Positions 12,796 to 23,278 of a stretch of 64,000 bases of DNA are shown piece by piece. Positions within the stretch are counted from its first letter, which is position 1; each line of letters begins with the position of its first letter. The notes under the pieces were generated by a model. The model did not search any database and was not told where the DNA came from. It saw only the letters and a list, made by a program, of their open reading frames with translations. Location: positions 62,001 through 126,000 of the forward strand of contig CAKUFD010000007.1 of NCBI GenBank assembly GCA_934647195.1. The letters run 5' to 3'. This DNA is from an uncultured Collinsella sp. (lineage in GTDB: Bacteria; Actinomycetota; Coriobacteriia; Coriobacteriales; Coriobacteriaceae). The position numbers and the translations under genes are program-made.

Positions 12796-13581
12796 ATGGC
12801 AGGCGTTCGAGACTGCATATACGGTCAGGCTGTTGGCGATGCACTGGGGGTTCCGTTTGAATTTCGCGAGCGCGATACGTTTGAGTGCACCGGGATGGTC
12901 GGCTTTGGCACGCATGGGCAGCCGGCGGGCACTTGGAGCGACGATACGTCCATGGCGCTCGCGATATGCGACAGCTATCGCGAGGCGGGGCACATCGACA
13001 CCGAGGACATACGTGGTCGGTTCCTGGCATGGTATCGCGATGGCGCTTACACATGCGACGGGCTTTTTGACATAGGAGGAGCGACGGCGCGTGCGCTCAT
13101 CGCAGGTCACGGTCTGTCTGGCGAGCGCGATAACGGCAACGGTTCGCTTATGCGCACGATTCCTTTGGCATTTTTTGACGCGACGGATGATGAGATTCGC
13201 GCCGTCTCTGCCATCACTCATGCGCATCCGACTTCAACCGAGGCGTGCGTGCGAATAGTGCACGTTGCCAAGGCGCTCGTCGATGGCATGCCGGTTGGCG
13301 ATGCCGTGGCCATGGGCGGGGTTGATGCCCGGAAGCCTTGCAACTCGATTAACTCTGGCGGATACGTTCTCCATACGTATGAGGCGGCGCTTTGGTGCCT
13401 CGCCAATACGTCGAGCTATGCCGAGTGCGTGCTGGCGGCCGTTAACCTTGGTGACGATACCGACACAACGGCTGCGGTCGCCGGCGCTCTTGCTGGCATT
13501 GTCTACGGTTTCGATGGCATTCCTGGCGGCTGGGTGGATGCGCTCAGAGGCAAGGATGGTATCGAGGCATGCTTGCCGTAA
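12796..13581 (+). CDS. ADP-ribosylglycohydrolase (DraG-like)
   Basis: Removes ADP-ribose from modified proteins or nucleic acids in the cytoplasm. The 261-residue product shows the family's dinuclear metal sites: GQAVGDALGVPFEF near the N-terminus, WSDDTSMALA at about residue 45-55, the central NGNGSLMRTIPLA, and LGDDTDTTAAVAGALAG near residue 215-230. AAGGAGG lies at ideal distance before ATG 12796. Such enzymes often accompany ADP-ribosyltransferase toxins, which fits the neighbouring toxin/immunity island, but no transferase is visible here. Confidence 0.92.
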   Translation: MAGVRDCIYGQAVGDALGVPFEFRERDTFECTGMVGFGTHGQPAGTWSDDTSMALAICDSYREAGHIDTEDIRGRFLAWYRDGAYTCDGLFDIGGATARALIAGHGLSGERDNGNGSLMRTIPLAFFDATDDEIRAVSAITHAHPTSTEACVRIVHVAKALVDGMPVGDAVAMGGVDARKPCNSINSGGYVLHTYEAALWCLANTSSYAECVLAAVNLGDDTDTTAAVAGALAGIVYGFDGIPGGWVDALRGKDGIEACLP

Positions 13582-13606
13582 GGGGACGGCATAGGGTGCC
13601 TTTCGT

Positions 13607-14212
13607 CTAGCGCATCAGCTCGAAGGTCAATCCGTCGTAGGTGCCGCCGCGTACCTGGCGGATTCCCTCTTTCCGTCTGCACTCTGCGAAGCCGAGCTTT
13701 TGCGCCAATGCGATCATGTGCTCGTTGCCCGACCAGGTTTGGGTGAAGATGCGCTGGCTGCCATGGGCTTTGAGATAGTCTATGAGGCCCGTGAGCGCTG
13801 CGGTTGCAATGCCTCGCCGGCGGTGTTGGGGATCAAACACGCAGATGCCAATTGCCCTGCCGAGGGACTTCGCATCGCACCCGTCCAAGATATTGCAGTC
13901 GCTGTCAATCAGATAGCTCGCGCAGGAGCCCACGTGTTCGCCCCGGTAGTCGATCTCAAAACGGCTGCGAATGCTCGAATCGGAATACTCGGATGCTTCG
14001 GAAGCCCAGCGTTCGAGTTTCTCGACATATTCTTTGAGCTCGCGCTCGCATTGCTCGGGGGTGCGATTCTCGTAAAGCCAGGGGGCATCCCAAAGCTGCC
14101 ATTCGGTCTCGACGGTTTCCCATCGGATGTAGTCGGCGATGTCTTCTTGACGAATATCGCGCAACGTCACATCGTCATTTACTTGTATTTCCAAGGCGAT
14201 TCGCCCCCGCAT
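13607..14212 (-). CDS. GNAT family N-acetyltransferase (RimJ/RimL-like)
   Basis: A 201-residue acetyl-CoA-dependent transferase. The N-terminal strand VTLRDIRQEDIADYIRW, the acetyl-CoA loop HRRRGIATAAL (pattern Q/RxxGxG/A) at about residue 133 and the C-terminal NEHMIALAQKLGFAE are typical. It converges with the ADP-ribosylglycohydrolase (25 bases between stops). ATG 14212 lacks a strong ribosome-binding site; translation from TTG seven codons in (behind GCGGGGGCG) is possible. Substrate unknown. Confidence 0.85.
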   Translation of the reverse strand: MRGRIALEIQVNDDVTLRDIRQEDIADYIRWETVETEWQLWDAPWLYENRTPEQCERELKEYVEKLERWASEASEYSDSSIRSRFEIDYRGEHVGSCASYLIDSDCNILDGCDAKSLGRAIGICVFDPQHRRRGIATAALTGLIDYLKAHGSQRIFTQTWSGNEHMIALAQKLGFAECRRKEGIRQVRGGTYDGLTFELMR

Positions 14213-14415
14213 CTAGATTACGCTGCCTCGAATTGTGCCACAGGGATGTTTCTGGACGATAACGGTGGGCCTCGGCGGGCGAATTTCGACGGGCGGTGCG
14301 TGATGTCGCGGGGCGGGTCGTTGGGCGCTGCCGAATCGCCTGTGCTGTGCCGTCGTCCGCTCTGCCTTTAAATGTGCAACAATAACCATCGCCCATTATC
14401 CGCGAAAGGAAGACC

Positions 14416-16218
<1,803 letters not shown>

Positions 16219-16276
16219 CGGGCCCACGCCGGTTGGTTGCCTGCGGATGGCGTTCCGGGCTGCTTTTCTTGTTAAC

Positions 16277-16404
16277 GAGTGGCGGTAAATCGTGCATTTT
16301 GGAATGAGTGGCGGTAAAACGTGCGGAATCGGGCCGTATTTAGCCCAGCGGCGTTTCAAAAACCGCCACTTGTCGGAAGATGTTGGAAAAGCCGCCACTC
16401 ATTT
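16277..16404. repeat. GGCGGT-type intergenic inverted repeat, copy 1
   Basis: GAGTGGCGGTAAATCGTGC and a second GAGTGGCGGTAAAACGTGC on the left face AACCGCCACTTGTC and GCCGCCACTCATTTG on the right. A relative is at 61624-61758. There is no coding potential in 16219-16570. Confidence 0.6.
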
Positions 16405-16570
16405 GAAGGCGGCGAGGGTCCGAGTGGGGCCGTGTCCGTGAATGCATCAAAAACCGCCACCCATCCAGGAACAGCATCGTTTTCGATGGTCGGTATGTCC
16501 GCGAGCGCGCCAAGCCTGCTGCCCATCCCCGGGTGGCGCCGGTTAAGGACGACGTCGACACCGACGTCAA

Positions 16571-16610
16571 CAAAAGGGGGCGCCGCCGGCAGATACGCTG
16601 CGGCGGCGCC
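16571..16610 (-). terminator. Terminator of the zinc-ribbon gene
   Basis: On the minus strand GGCGCCGCCG and CGGCGGCGCC form a stem followed by CCCCCTTTTGTT, 30 bases after the stop of 16640-17977. Confidence 0.7.
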
Positions 16611-16639
16611 TTGGCTGAGCGTTCTGCCGGGTCACTCGG

Positions 16640-17977
16640 CTACTTTCCAAAAATCGCTCCGAGCAGGCCCCTGCGTTTGGTCTTTTCCTCTCGATAAGCA
16701 CCCTGGTTTGCTGCGGCGGCTTGCTGTCCAGCACCCTCGCCGCCTCGGCGGACGATCTGGTACAAGAACGGCGACTTTACGTACTTGACCTCGATGGGCG
16801 TTGCGTGCACGGTGCTTTCGCTCGAAAGGCGCAGGCTCGGATTGAGGGGCGCCACGATATGTGTCTCGCGCTTTTCGCTGAACACCACCGCTGCCGCGCG
16901 ACCGGTCTGTCCGTTGACGGCGATGCGTACCTGCTCCCCGTCTCGAGTGTCCTCCGCCGGACGATCGACGAAATACACGGGCACCATGATCAGGCCGTCT
17001 TTGTGCTTGCGCGCCTTGCGCGCCCACTTGCGAATGCTCTTCTTGTTGAATCCCAGCGCAGATTCGGCGTCGTTGCCCGCGATATCGAGCGCTAGCTTGT
17101 CGATGACGACGTTGTCTTTGGTCGAAGCATCGACGGCGATCACGCGGAAGTCGCCCTCCTGCATGGCGGGGTCAAACGGGGCGACCTTTGAGAAATCCAA
17201 AGGTTCGAGAATGCCCATGAGGCGAATGTCCAGGTAATTGGCGCGGGGGTACGCCCAATCGAGCACCTCGTAATACACCAGCGCTTCTTTGTTCAAACCT
17301 TTGCCCGGGAAGGACGCCATCATGCGCAGGTCTGCGAGCGCCATGGGGAAGTAGAAGAGCATCATGTCGTTTTGAATGGCGTCTTCCACATTATGACCTG
17401 CGAAGGCATCGGGGTATTGATGCACGAGATGCAAAGCGTTGGCGCGTGCCTGTTGCTCGGTAATCGTGCACGGGACTCCCTGTTCGGGCACGTATTCCGC
17501 GCCAACGCCCATGGTCAGGCGCTTGCTGAATGTGCCGGGTTTAAGCAGGTCGGCGACGCCGATTTTGTTTCCGCATGATGGGCACTCGAACACGCGCTGC
17601 GTCGATGAACCCTCAAAAGCCGCACCGCAAAACGGACAGGGAATGGTTACGTGCTCTGCCTCTTGGTACTCGGAAGCGGTGGCGCGATCCTCCCATAGGA
17701 GGTGCTCGAGCACCGACTGGTTGCGCCAATGGGGATTGAAGAAATACCAATCGGGGTCTTCGGGTGTCTCGAGCTGCGAGACATGGGTGAGCTTGAGCAG
17801 GCCGTCGACAACTTGCAGCGTTTGATGTCGAATGCCCAAGGCGCTCTTGGGTTCTCCCGCGCCTGGAGCCCATGGTATGGTCGTTCCGCAGTAGGCGCAC
17901 TCAAAAGAGCGATTGGCCTGGTGCGAATACATGGGACCGCCGCAGTTTTGGCACTTGATGGCAAAGAACTCGTCCAT
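16640..17977 (-). CDS. Protein with two zinc ribbons, unknown function
   Basis: A 445-residue cytoplasmic protein. Residues 8-33 carry CQNCGG..CAYCGTT, and around residue 115-138 there is a second site CPFCGA..CPSCGN. The central region has mixed strands and helices (DAIQNDMMLFYFPMALADLR, YPRANYLDIRLMGIL) and the C-terminus is basic (EEKTKRRGLLGAIFGK). The TFIIB-like ribbon followed by a long domain recalls proteins that handle membrane or phage-shock functions, but I recognise no named family. ATG 17977 follows AAGGAGGCTCACC. Monocistronic. Confidence 0.8.
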   Translation of the reverse strand: MDEFFAIKCQNCGGPMYSHQANRSFECAYCGTTIPWAPGAGEPKSALGIRHQTLQVVDGLLKLTHVSQLETPEDPDWYFFNPHWRNQSVLEHLLWEDRATASEYQEAEHVTIPCPFCGAAFEGSSTQRVFECPSCGNKIGVADLLKPGTFSKRLTMGVGAEYVPEQGVPCTITEQQARANALHLVHQYPDAFAGHNVEDAIQNDMMLFYFPMALADLRMMASFPGKGLNKEALVYYEVLDWAYPRANYLDIRLMGILEPLDFSKVAPFDPAMQEGDFRVIAVDASTKDNVVIDKLALDIAGNDAESALGFNKKSIRKWARKARKHKDGLIMVPVYFVDRPAEDTRDGEQVRIAVNGQTGRAAAVVFSEKRETHIVAPLNPSLRLSSESTVHATPIEVKYVKSPFLYQIVRRGGEGAGQQAAAANQGAYREEKTKRRGLLGAIFGK

Positions 17978-18113
17978 GAGGTGAGCCTCCTTAACGCGTG
18001 GGCTGTTACCACCAAGTATGGAGAGGCTCGTTCGACGCGCCTAGGCCCCTAGGTCCCGTTTTGAGGCAGCAATGGCACCTTGCGGCGCACGACCGCCCGC
18101 ACCCACAATCGCC

Positions 18114-19331
18114 TTACTGATACCTCAAGCACTCCACCGGATCGAGCTTTGCCGCACGGCGGGCGGGGTAGAAGCCAAAGACCACGCCAATGCCCACGGA
18201 TACCGCAAAGGCGAGCAGTACCGTTGTGATGGAAAAACTTGGGGCGATTCCTCCGCTTGCACCAAGCTCATTTAAGATGCCAGAGTTTGCGGCAAAAAGC
18301 GTCAGCGCCCAGGCAAACAGGTACCCAATGATCACGCCCAGGATGCCGCCCGTGATGCACAGCGCCGAGGATTCGGCCAGAAACTGCGCTGTGATATCGT
18401 GTCTGCTCGCGCCGAGCGCGCGGCGAATGCCGATCTCGCGGATGCGTTCGGTGACGTTTGTGAGCATCATGTTCATGATGCCGATGCCGCCCACCAAAAG
18501 CGAGATGCCCGCCACAGCGCCCATGATGAGCGAGAATGATCCCATAAAGGAATTCATGGCGTCGATGGCGCTTTTCATGGAGCTAACCATGACGTCGCCG
18601 TTCTCGTCATCGCCGCTTATGCCCTTGAACTCGCGAATCTTGGCGTCGATGGTGCCGCAGAGCTCGTCGATATCGGCACCTTCTCGTGCGAGGGCGGTCA
18701 CGCTGGGGAATACGCTATACGACTCGGTGAAAAGGCCAGCTATCGTTGTCCTCGGCATGATGAGCGAGAGCGACCCCAAGGATTCTGCGCCGTTATCGAC
18801 TACGCCGATGATGCGCACATCACCGCTCGAAACCTTGATCGTCTTGCCAAGGGCGTCTTCCACGTTTTGACCAAAGAGCTGCTCGGCGCCATTACGGCTG
18901 ATCATCGCCACGCGTGCACCGGCTTTGACCTCGGCTTCGGTGTAGGAACGTCCGCAAATGGGCGCGTCGTGCCCCTTTATCTTGAGCACGGGGATGTCCA
19001 TGCCCTCTGCCGAGATGCTGTATGCGGTGTCGCCCTTTTGATATTCGGTGTAGGCGTTGTCGATGATGCCTATCAGCTCAATCTGAGGGACCGTCTTGCG
19101 CAGTTTTTCGACATCCGAATCGGTGAGTTCTTCAGAGGAGTAAATCTGGACCATACGTGCCGCGTTGAGGCCCAAGCTGTTGATAAGCCCGTTTTGGATG
19201 CCGCCGATGAGCGACGTCATGGCAATGACCGAAGCGATGCCGATGACGATGCCCAAGATGGTGAGCAGGCTTCGGCCCTTGTTGGATTCAAGCGAGTGCA
19301 GTGCCTCGCGCATCAAATCGCGGGTGCTCAT
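18114..19331 (-). CDS. MacB-like ABC permease (FtsX fold)
   Basis: A 405-residue protein with one N-terminal membrane helix (SLLTILGIVIGIASVIAMTSL), a large outer domain (about 45-270) and three C-terminal helices with the FtsX/MacB signature TNVTERIREIGIRRALGASRHDI. It ends PARRAAKLDPVECLRYQ, the usual MacB end. It is the last gene of an operon with its ATPase and adaptor (4-base ATGA overlap upstream). Together they should form a tripartite exporter of peptides, drugs or lipoprotein-like substrates; in a monoderm the adaptor works outside the single membrane. Confidence 0.92.
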   Translation of the reverse strand: MSTRDLMREALHSLESNKGRSLLTILGIVIGIASVIAMTSLIGGIQNGLINSLGLNAARMVQIYSSEELTDSDVEKLRKTVPQIELIGIIDNAYTEYQKGDTAYSISAEGMDIPVLKIKGHDAPICGRSYTEAEVKAGARVAMISRNGAEQLFGQNVEDALGKTIKVSSGDVRIIGVVDNGAESLGSLSLIMPRTTIAGLFTESYSVFPSVTALAREGADIDELCGTIDAKIREFKGISGDDENGDVMVSSMKSAIDAMNSFMGSFSLIMGAVAGISLLVGGIGIMNMMLTNVTERIREIGIRRALGASRHDITAQFLAESSALCITGGILGVIIGYLFAWALTLFAANSGILNELGASGGIAPSFSITTVLLAFAVSVGIGVVFGFYPARRAAKLDPVECLRYQ

Positions 19332-20122
19332 AGCGTCGCCCCCTCTCGTGGCTGCAGGGTGGGAAGTGCGGCGATATCCGCTCGGAATCCGGTGGTACCG
19401 GTAGCATTGGCCGCGCCTCGAGCATGCGCTCCGCCCGGTATGTAGGCGCCCTCGTGCAGGCGTCCGTCGCGGATAGTCACGGCGCGGTCTGCCTCGGCGG
19501 CAATGCCGGGGTCGTGCGTGATGAGCACGATGGTCTTGCCGCGCTCTTGGAGCTTGTGGAACGTTTCCATGACAAGGGCTCCGGTGGTCGAGTCGAGGTT
19601 GCCCGTGGGCTCGTCGGCCAAGATGATGGGTGGATCGTTGACGAGCGCTCGCGCGATGGCGACGCGCTGCATCTGGCCGCCCGAGAGCTCGGATATGCGA
19701 TGGTCCCAGTGGTCGACGGGAAGCGTCACCGCCTGCAGTGCGTGGACGGCGCGCATCTCGCGCTGGGAGCGCGGCACGTTGGTATACGAGAGGGGGAGCA
19801 TCACGTTTTCGATGACCGAAAGGCGCGGCAGCAAGTTGAAGCTCTGGAAGACAAAGCCGATGCTTAAGGCACGTACCTCGGTGAGCTCGTTGTCATCAAG
19901 CTCGGCCACATTAAGTCCTTGCAGGTAGTAGTCGCCTGCCGTCGGCTTGTCCAGACAGCCCAAGATGTTCATGAGGGTCGACTTGCCCGAGCCTGAGGGA
20001 CCGGTGATTGCCACGAACTCACCCGGATTTACTGCCAAGCTCACATTATGAAGGATGTGCGCGCAGCCTGCCTCGCTTTCGAAGATGCGATGCACGTTGC
20101 GGATATCGATGACGGGGCGCAT
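19328..20122 (-). CDS. MacB/LolD-type ABC transporter ATPase
   Basis: A 264-residue ATPase: Walker [10 protein letters not shown] (residues 41-49), FQSFNLLPRLSVIENVMLP in the Q-loop region, signature [15 protein letters not shown], Walker B IILADEPTGNLDS and switch region LITHDPGIAAEADR. It has a 40-residue C-terminal tail rich in Gly and Ala beyond the normal end. The stop overlaps the permease start and its own start overlaps the adaptor stop (TAATG), so the three are translationally coupled. Confidence 0.95.
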   Translation of the reverse strand: MRPVIDIRNVHRIFESEAGCAHILHNVSLAVNPGEFVAITGPSGSGKSTLMNILGCLDKPTAGDYYLQGLNVAELDDNELTEVRALSIGFVFQSFNLLPRLSVIENVMLPLSYTNVPRSQREMRAVHALQAVTLPVDHWDHRISELSGGQMQRVAIARALVNDPPIILADEPTGNLDSTTGALVMETFHKLQERGKTIVLITHDPGIAAEADRAVTIRDGRLHEGAYIPGGAHARGAANATGTTGFRADIAALPTLQPREGATL

Positions 20123-21516
20123 TACATGTCCTCGTAGGTGGTATCTGCCGGGGCGTCTGCGCCGTCGGAGCTATCGGAGCCGGACCCCGTGTCGACCACG
20201 AGGGTGTCGCCGTCGCGCAGCTTGGTCACGGGAACGTTCGGATTGATCTCGTTGCCCTGGTCGTCGAACTCGGTTTCGACCTTGCCCACCACGGCCTCAT
20301 CGTCATTTTGGGTCACGATGGTTACCTCGACGCGGCGGGTCTCGGTACCCGTCTCGTCGGTTGCGAGGTTGACGTAGTACGTGTCCCCATCGTCGGTCAT
20401 CAGCGCGAGGGTTGGAACCATGACAACGTTGTCCAGCTGCTCGGTGATGATCGAGACCTCGGCGGTCATGCCGGGCTTCAAACGATTGTCGGGTGCGTCG
20501 ATGAGAATATCGACGTCAAAGTTCACGCTGTCGCCGCCGTAGCCGGAATCGCTGCTCGCCACCGAGGCGATGGCGGTGACGGTTCCCTGGCTCACGATGT
20601 CGGGGAACGCGGGGTAGGTGACATCGGCGGTCTGGCCCACGGCAATCTTGGCGATGTCTTTTTCGCCCACCTGGACCGTTACCTTCATCTTGGAGAGGTC
20701 GGCGATCTGCATGCACTGCTTGCCGCCGCTGGTGTCGCCTTCGCCCATAACCATGCCGCCCGAGACGGTGGCGCCCACCTTGGCGTTGAGCTCCACGATG
20801 CTACCCGAGCTGGGTGCCTTCACGGTGCGCTCGGCGGCGCGGGCGTTGGCCTGGTCGAGGGCCGCCTGGGCGGATTCCACGGAACGCTGGGCGCTCGAGA
20901 CGGCGCTTTCTTCCGAGGAGGTATCGATAGAGACGGGGTTCCCCTCATCGTCGATGGCCGGTGCGCTCTGCGCGCTGGCCAGGGCCCTTTTTGCAGCGGC
21001 GAGGTCTTCTTGCGCCGTGGCGAGAGCGCGCTGGGCCTCTGCAACATCGCGATCGAGGTCGTCATTCTTGATGGTCATGAGCACGTCGCCGGCTTTGACC
21101 TGCTGGCCCGTCTGTACGTTGATCTCTGCCACGGTTCCGTCGACGGTGGGGGAGACCACCGATGCCGAGATGGGCTTGAGCTGGCCTTTTGCTTCAACCG
21201 AGGTTGTGAACGTTCCTTCCTGGACCATCTCGAGTACGGGTTCGTTTGCGGATTGCGGCTTCGAGCTCATGATGGCGGTCGCAACGACGGCGATGAGTAT
21301 GACGCCGGCGATGACGCCCGCGACAATACCCCGGCGGATGAGCTTCTTGCGGCGGCGCTCGGCACGCTTGGCCTTGAGCTTGGCGTAAGCCTCTTCATCG
21401 GAGATGGAAGAATCCTGCTGCTCGGGGTCTGCGTGGGTCAAAAGCGGCAGGGTCTCGGTCGAGTCTACGGGCAGGTGCTGGACATCGTCCTGGGAGGTGC
21501 TGGGATCCTGAGGCAT
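20122..21516 (-). CDS. MacA/HlyD-like membrane fusion adaptor
   Basis: A 464-residue protein. Residues 1-60 are cytoplasmic and basic; one membrane anchor (IVAGVIAGVILIAVVATAIM) follows; then a lipoyl/barrel-sandwich domain split by an Ala/Gln/Glu-rich coiled coil (AEAQRALATAQEDLAAAKRA and following), a beta-barrel and a C-terminal membrane-proximal domain. The end is Asp/Ser-rich. First gene of the operon with 19328 and 18114. The ribosome-binding site AGGAGAC lies upstream of ATG 21516. Confidence 0.92.
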   Translation of the reverse strand: MPQDPSTSQDDVQHLPVDSTETLPLLTHADPEQQDSSISDEEAYAKLKAKRAERRRKKLIRRGIVAGVIAGVILIAVVATAIMSSKPQSANEPVLEMVQEGTFTTSVEAKGQLKPISASVVSPTVDGTVAEINVQTGQQVKAGDVLMTIKNDDLDRDVAEAQRALATAQEDLAAAKRALASAQSAPAIDDEGNPVSIDTSSEESAVSSAQRSVESAQAALDQANARAAERTVKAPSSGSIVELNAKVGATVSGGMVMGEGDTSGGKQCMQIADLSKMKVTVQVGEKDIAKIAVGQTADVTYPAFPDIVSQGTVTAIASVASSDSGYGGDSVNFDVDILIDAPDNRLKPGMTAEVSIITEQLDNVVMVPTLALMTDDGDTYYVNLATDETGTETRRVEVTIVTQNDDEAVVGKVETEFDDQGNEINPNVPVTKLRDGDTLVVDTGSGSDSSDGADAPADTTYEDM

Positions 21517-21731
21517 GGGGTCTCCTCTATAAGATTCGGTTTCCTCGATGGTTTACATACTTTTCTCGAAAGTTTACATGACGACTTTGAGCGGTACGTC
21601 GCGCGCGTGCTTTCTTACGAGCATGTTAGGAACTGATGGGGCGGTCGGGCAGTCTCGCCCTGCATATATGAAGTAGGTTTGAGCGCCATGCAATCGTTCT
21701 CAACCGTCCCGGCCTCATTTCCTCTGCGCAA

Positions 21732-21798
21732 ATGAAGCGAATAATCCCATCTAGAACCCGCGACCGTGCCTCTAAATGGGATTATCTGCTTCATTTGG
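21732..21798. repeat. Long imperfect hairpin upstream of arcA
   Basis: ATGAAGCGAATAATCCCAT pairs with ATGGGATTATCTGCTTCAT (two mismatches) around a 29-base loop. It has no U-tract and lies 115 bases before arcA. It is either a repeat element or a regulatory structure. Nothing else is seen in 21517-21912. Confidence 0.5.
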
Positions 21799-21912
21799 AA
21801 ACCTGGCGAGTCGGCGTCTGCTCCTGTCCCATAGAGCGTCTTCCGATTTTGTGCGGGTATCGAGTGGCCAAAGCGGGGATAATACGGCCAAGACGATACA
21901 TCAGGGAGAATT

Positions 21913-23175
21913 ATGGGTGATAGCCTGCATATCCGGTCCGAGATCGGCCGGTTGAAAAAAGTCATGCTCCATCGGCCAGGCAGGGAGTTTCTCAATCTCT
22001 CGCCAGATAGCATGGGGCGCTTGCTGTTCGATGACATCCCGTATCTTGCCGCGGCGCAAGAGGAGCACGATAGATTTGCCGAGCTTCTGCGCGAAAACGA
22101 CGTTGAGGTCCTGTACCTAGATCAGCTTGTTGCCGAGTCGATCGCATCGAACGCGGCTGCCCGAGAAGAGCTTTTGGATAGCTGGCTTGCGCAATCGGGC
22201 ATTTCGTCCCCTTCTATTCTCGAGGTTGTGAAAGACAAGCTCGATGGGATTGAGGACCCACTTGCTCTTGTTGACAAGCTGATAGAAGGTATCAGGGCAG
22301 ACGAGCTCGAGCTCTGTGCGAGCGGGGCGTGTCGCTCCCTTGCCGATGTCGTTGCGGCAAAGGGCGGCGAGGACAAAGACCTTCTTATCGACCCTATCCC
22401 CAACCTGTATTTCACGAGGGACCCGTTTTCCATCATCGGGCAGGGCGTGTCGCTCAACGGCATGTGGTCGGTCACACGCCGTCGCGAGCCGCTCTTTGGG
22501 CAGATCGTTTTCAAGTACCATCCCGTCTATGCGGGTGCGCCGGTGTGGCACGAGCCCGAGAGCGAGGCTGGCGGTTGCATCGAGGGCGGCGACATCCTCG
22601 TGCTCGGGCCACATACGATTGGCATTGGCATTTCCGAGAGAACCGATGCTGCTGGCATCGACGCTCTTGCCAAGACGCTGCTGTGGGGGAGTCCCGCCTC
22701 GGGCGCCGAACGGATCTTGGCCTTCTCGATTCCGCGCAAGCGTTCGTGCATGCACCTGGACACGGTATTTACCCAGCTCGATGTCGACGCCTTCTTGGTG
22801 CACCCCGGGATTCTCGAGACGCTCAAGGTCTTTGAGTTAACGCGTGGGGCGAGTGATGGCTCGACTGCCATCAGGAGTCTTGAGGGGATGCCACTCGAGA
22901 GCGTGCTGGCCGATGCGATTGGGACCGATTCCGTTCGAATCTACGAGTGCGGTGGTGGCGATCCGTTGGCGGCTGCTCGCGAGCAGTGGAACGACGGCGC
23001 CAACACACTGGCCGTGAGCCCGGGCAAGGTCATCGTCTACCAGCGGAATTCGGTCACAAACGACCTTCTGTATAAGAGCGGGTTCGACCTCATCGAGATT
23101 CCATCGTCCGAGCTGTCGCGCGGCAGGGGAGGCCCTCACTGCATGAGCATGGCCTTTGAGCGAGAGAATCTGTAG
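21913..23175 (+). CDS. arcA: Arginine deiminase
   Basis: Hydrolyses arginine to citrulline and ammonia, first step of the ADI pathway. The 420-residue length is typical. Visible are the N-terminal GRLKKVMLHRPG, the substrate Asp in PNLYFTRDPF, EGGDILVLG, the active-site HxD (MHLDTVFTQLD) and the catalytic Cys410 in RGGPHCMSMAFER. AGGGAG lies before ATG 21913. No arcB, arcC or arcD is adjacent; the carbamoyltransferase lies at 61.9 kb and no carbamate kinase is in the window. Confidence 0.96.
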   Translation: MGDSLHIRSEIGRLKKVMLHRPGREFLNLSPDSMGRLLFDDIPYLAAAQEEHDRFAELLRENDVEVLYLDQLVAESIASNAAAREELLDSWLAQSGISSPSILEVVKDKLDGIEDPLALVDKLIEGIRADELELCASGACRSLADVVAAKGGEDKDLLIDPIPNLYFTRDPFSIIGQGVSLNGMWSVTRRREPLFGQIVFKYHPVYAGAPVWHEPESEAGGCIEGGDILVLGPHTIGIGISERTDAAGIDALAKTLLWGSPASGAERILAFSIPRKRSCMHLDTVFTQLDVDAFLVHPGILETLKVFELTRGASDGSTAIRSLEGMPLESVLADAIGTDSVRIYECGGGDPLAAAREQWNDGANTLAVSPGKVIVYQRNSVTNDLLYKSGFDLIEIPSSELSRGRGGPHCMSMAFERENL

Positions 23176-23193
23176 GCGCAAGTTCCCGGTGCA

Positions 23194-23240
23194 GCGAAGC
23201 GCGGCGTGCAGATGTCCATGGCTCTGCGCGCCGCGCTTCG
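23194..23240. terminator. Bidirectional hairpin between arcA and MetE-like gene
   Basis: CGAAGCGCGGCG pairs with CGCCGCGCTTCG between two convergent genes. The U-tract is poor, but position and stem strength suggest termination. Confidence 0.55.
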
Positions 23241-23278
23241 TATTGAGAGCGTTTGTATTGCGAGGGCTGACGGGCGGC

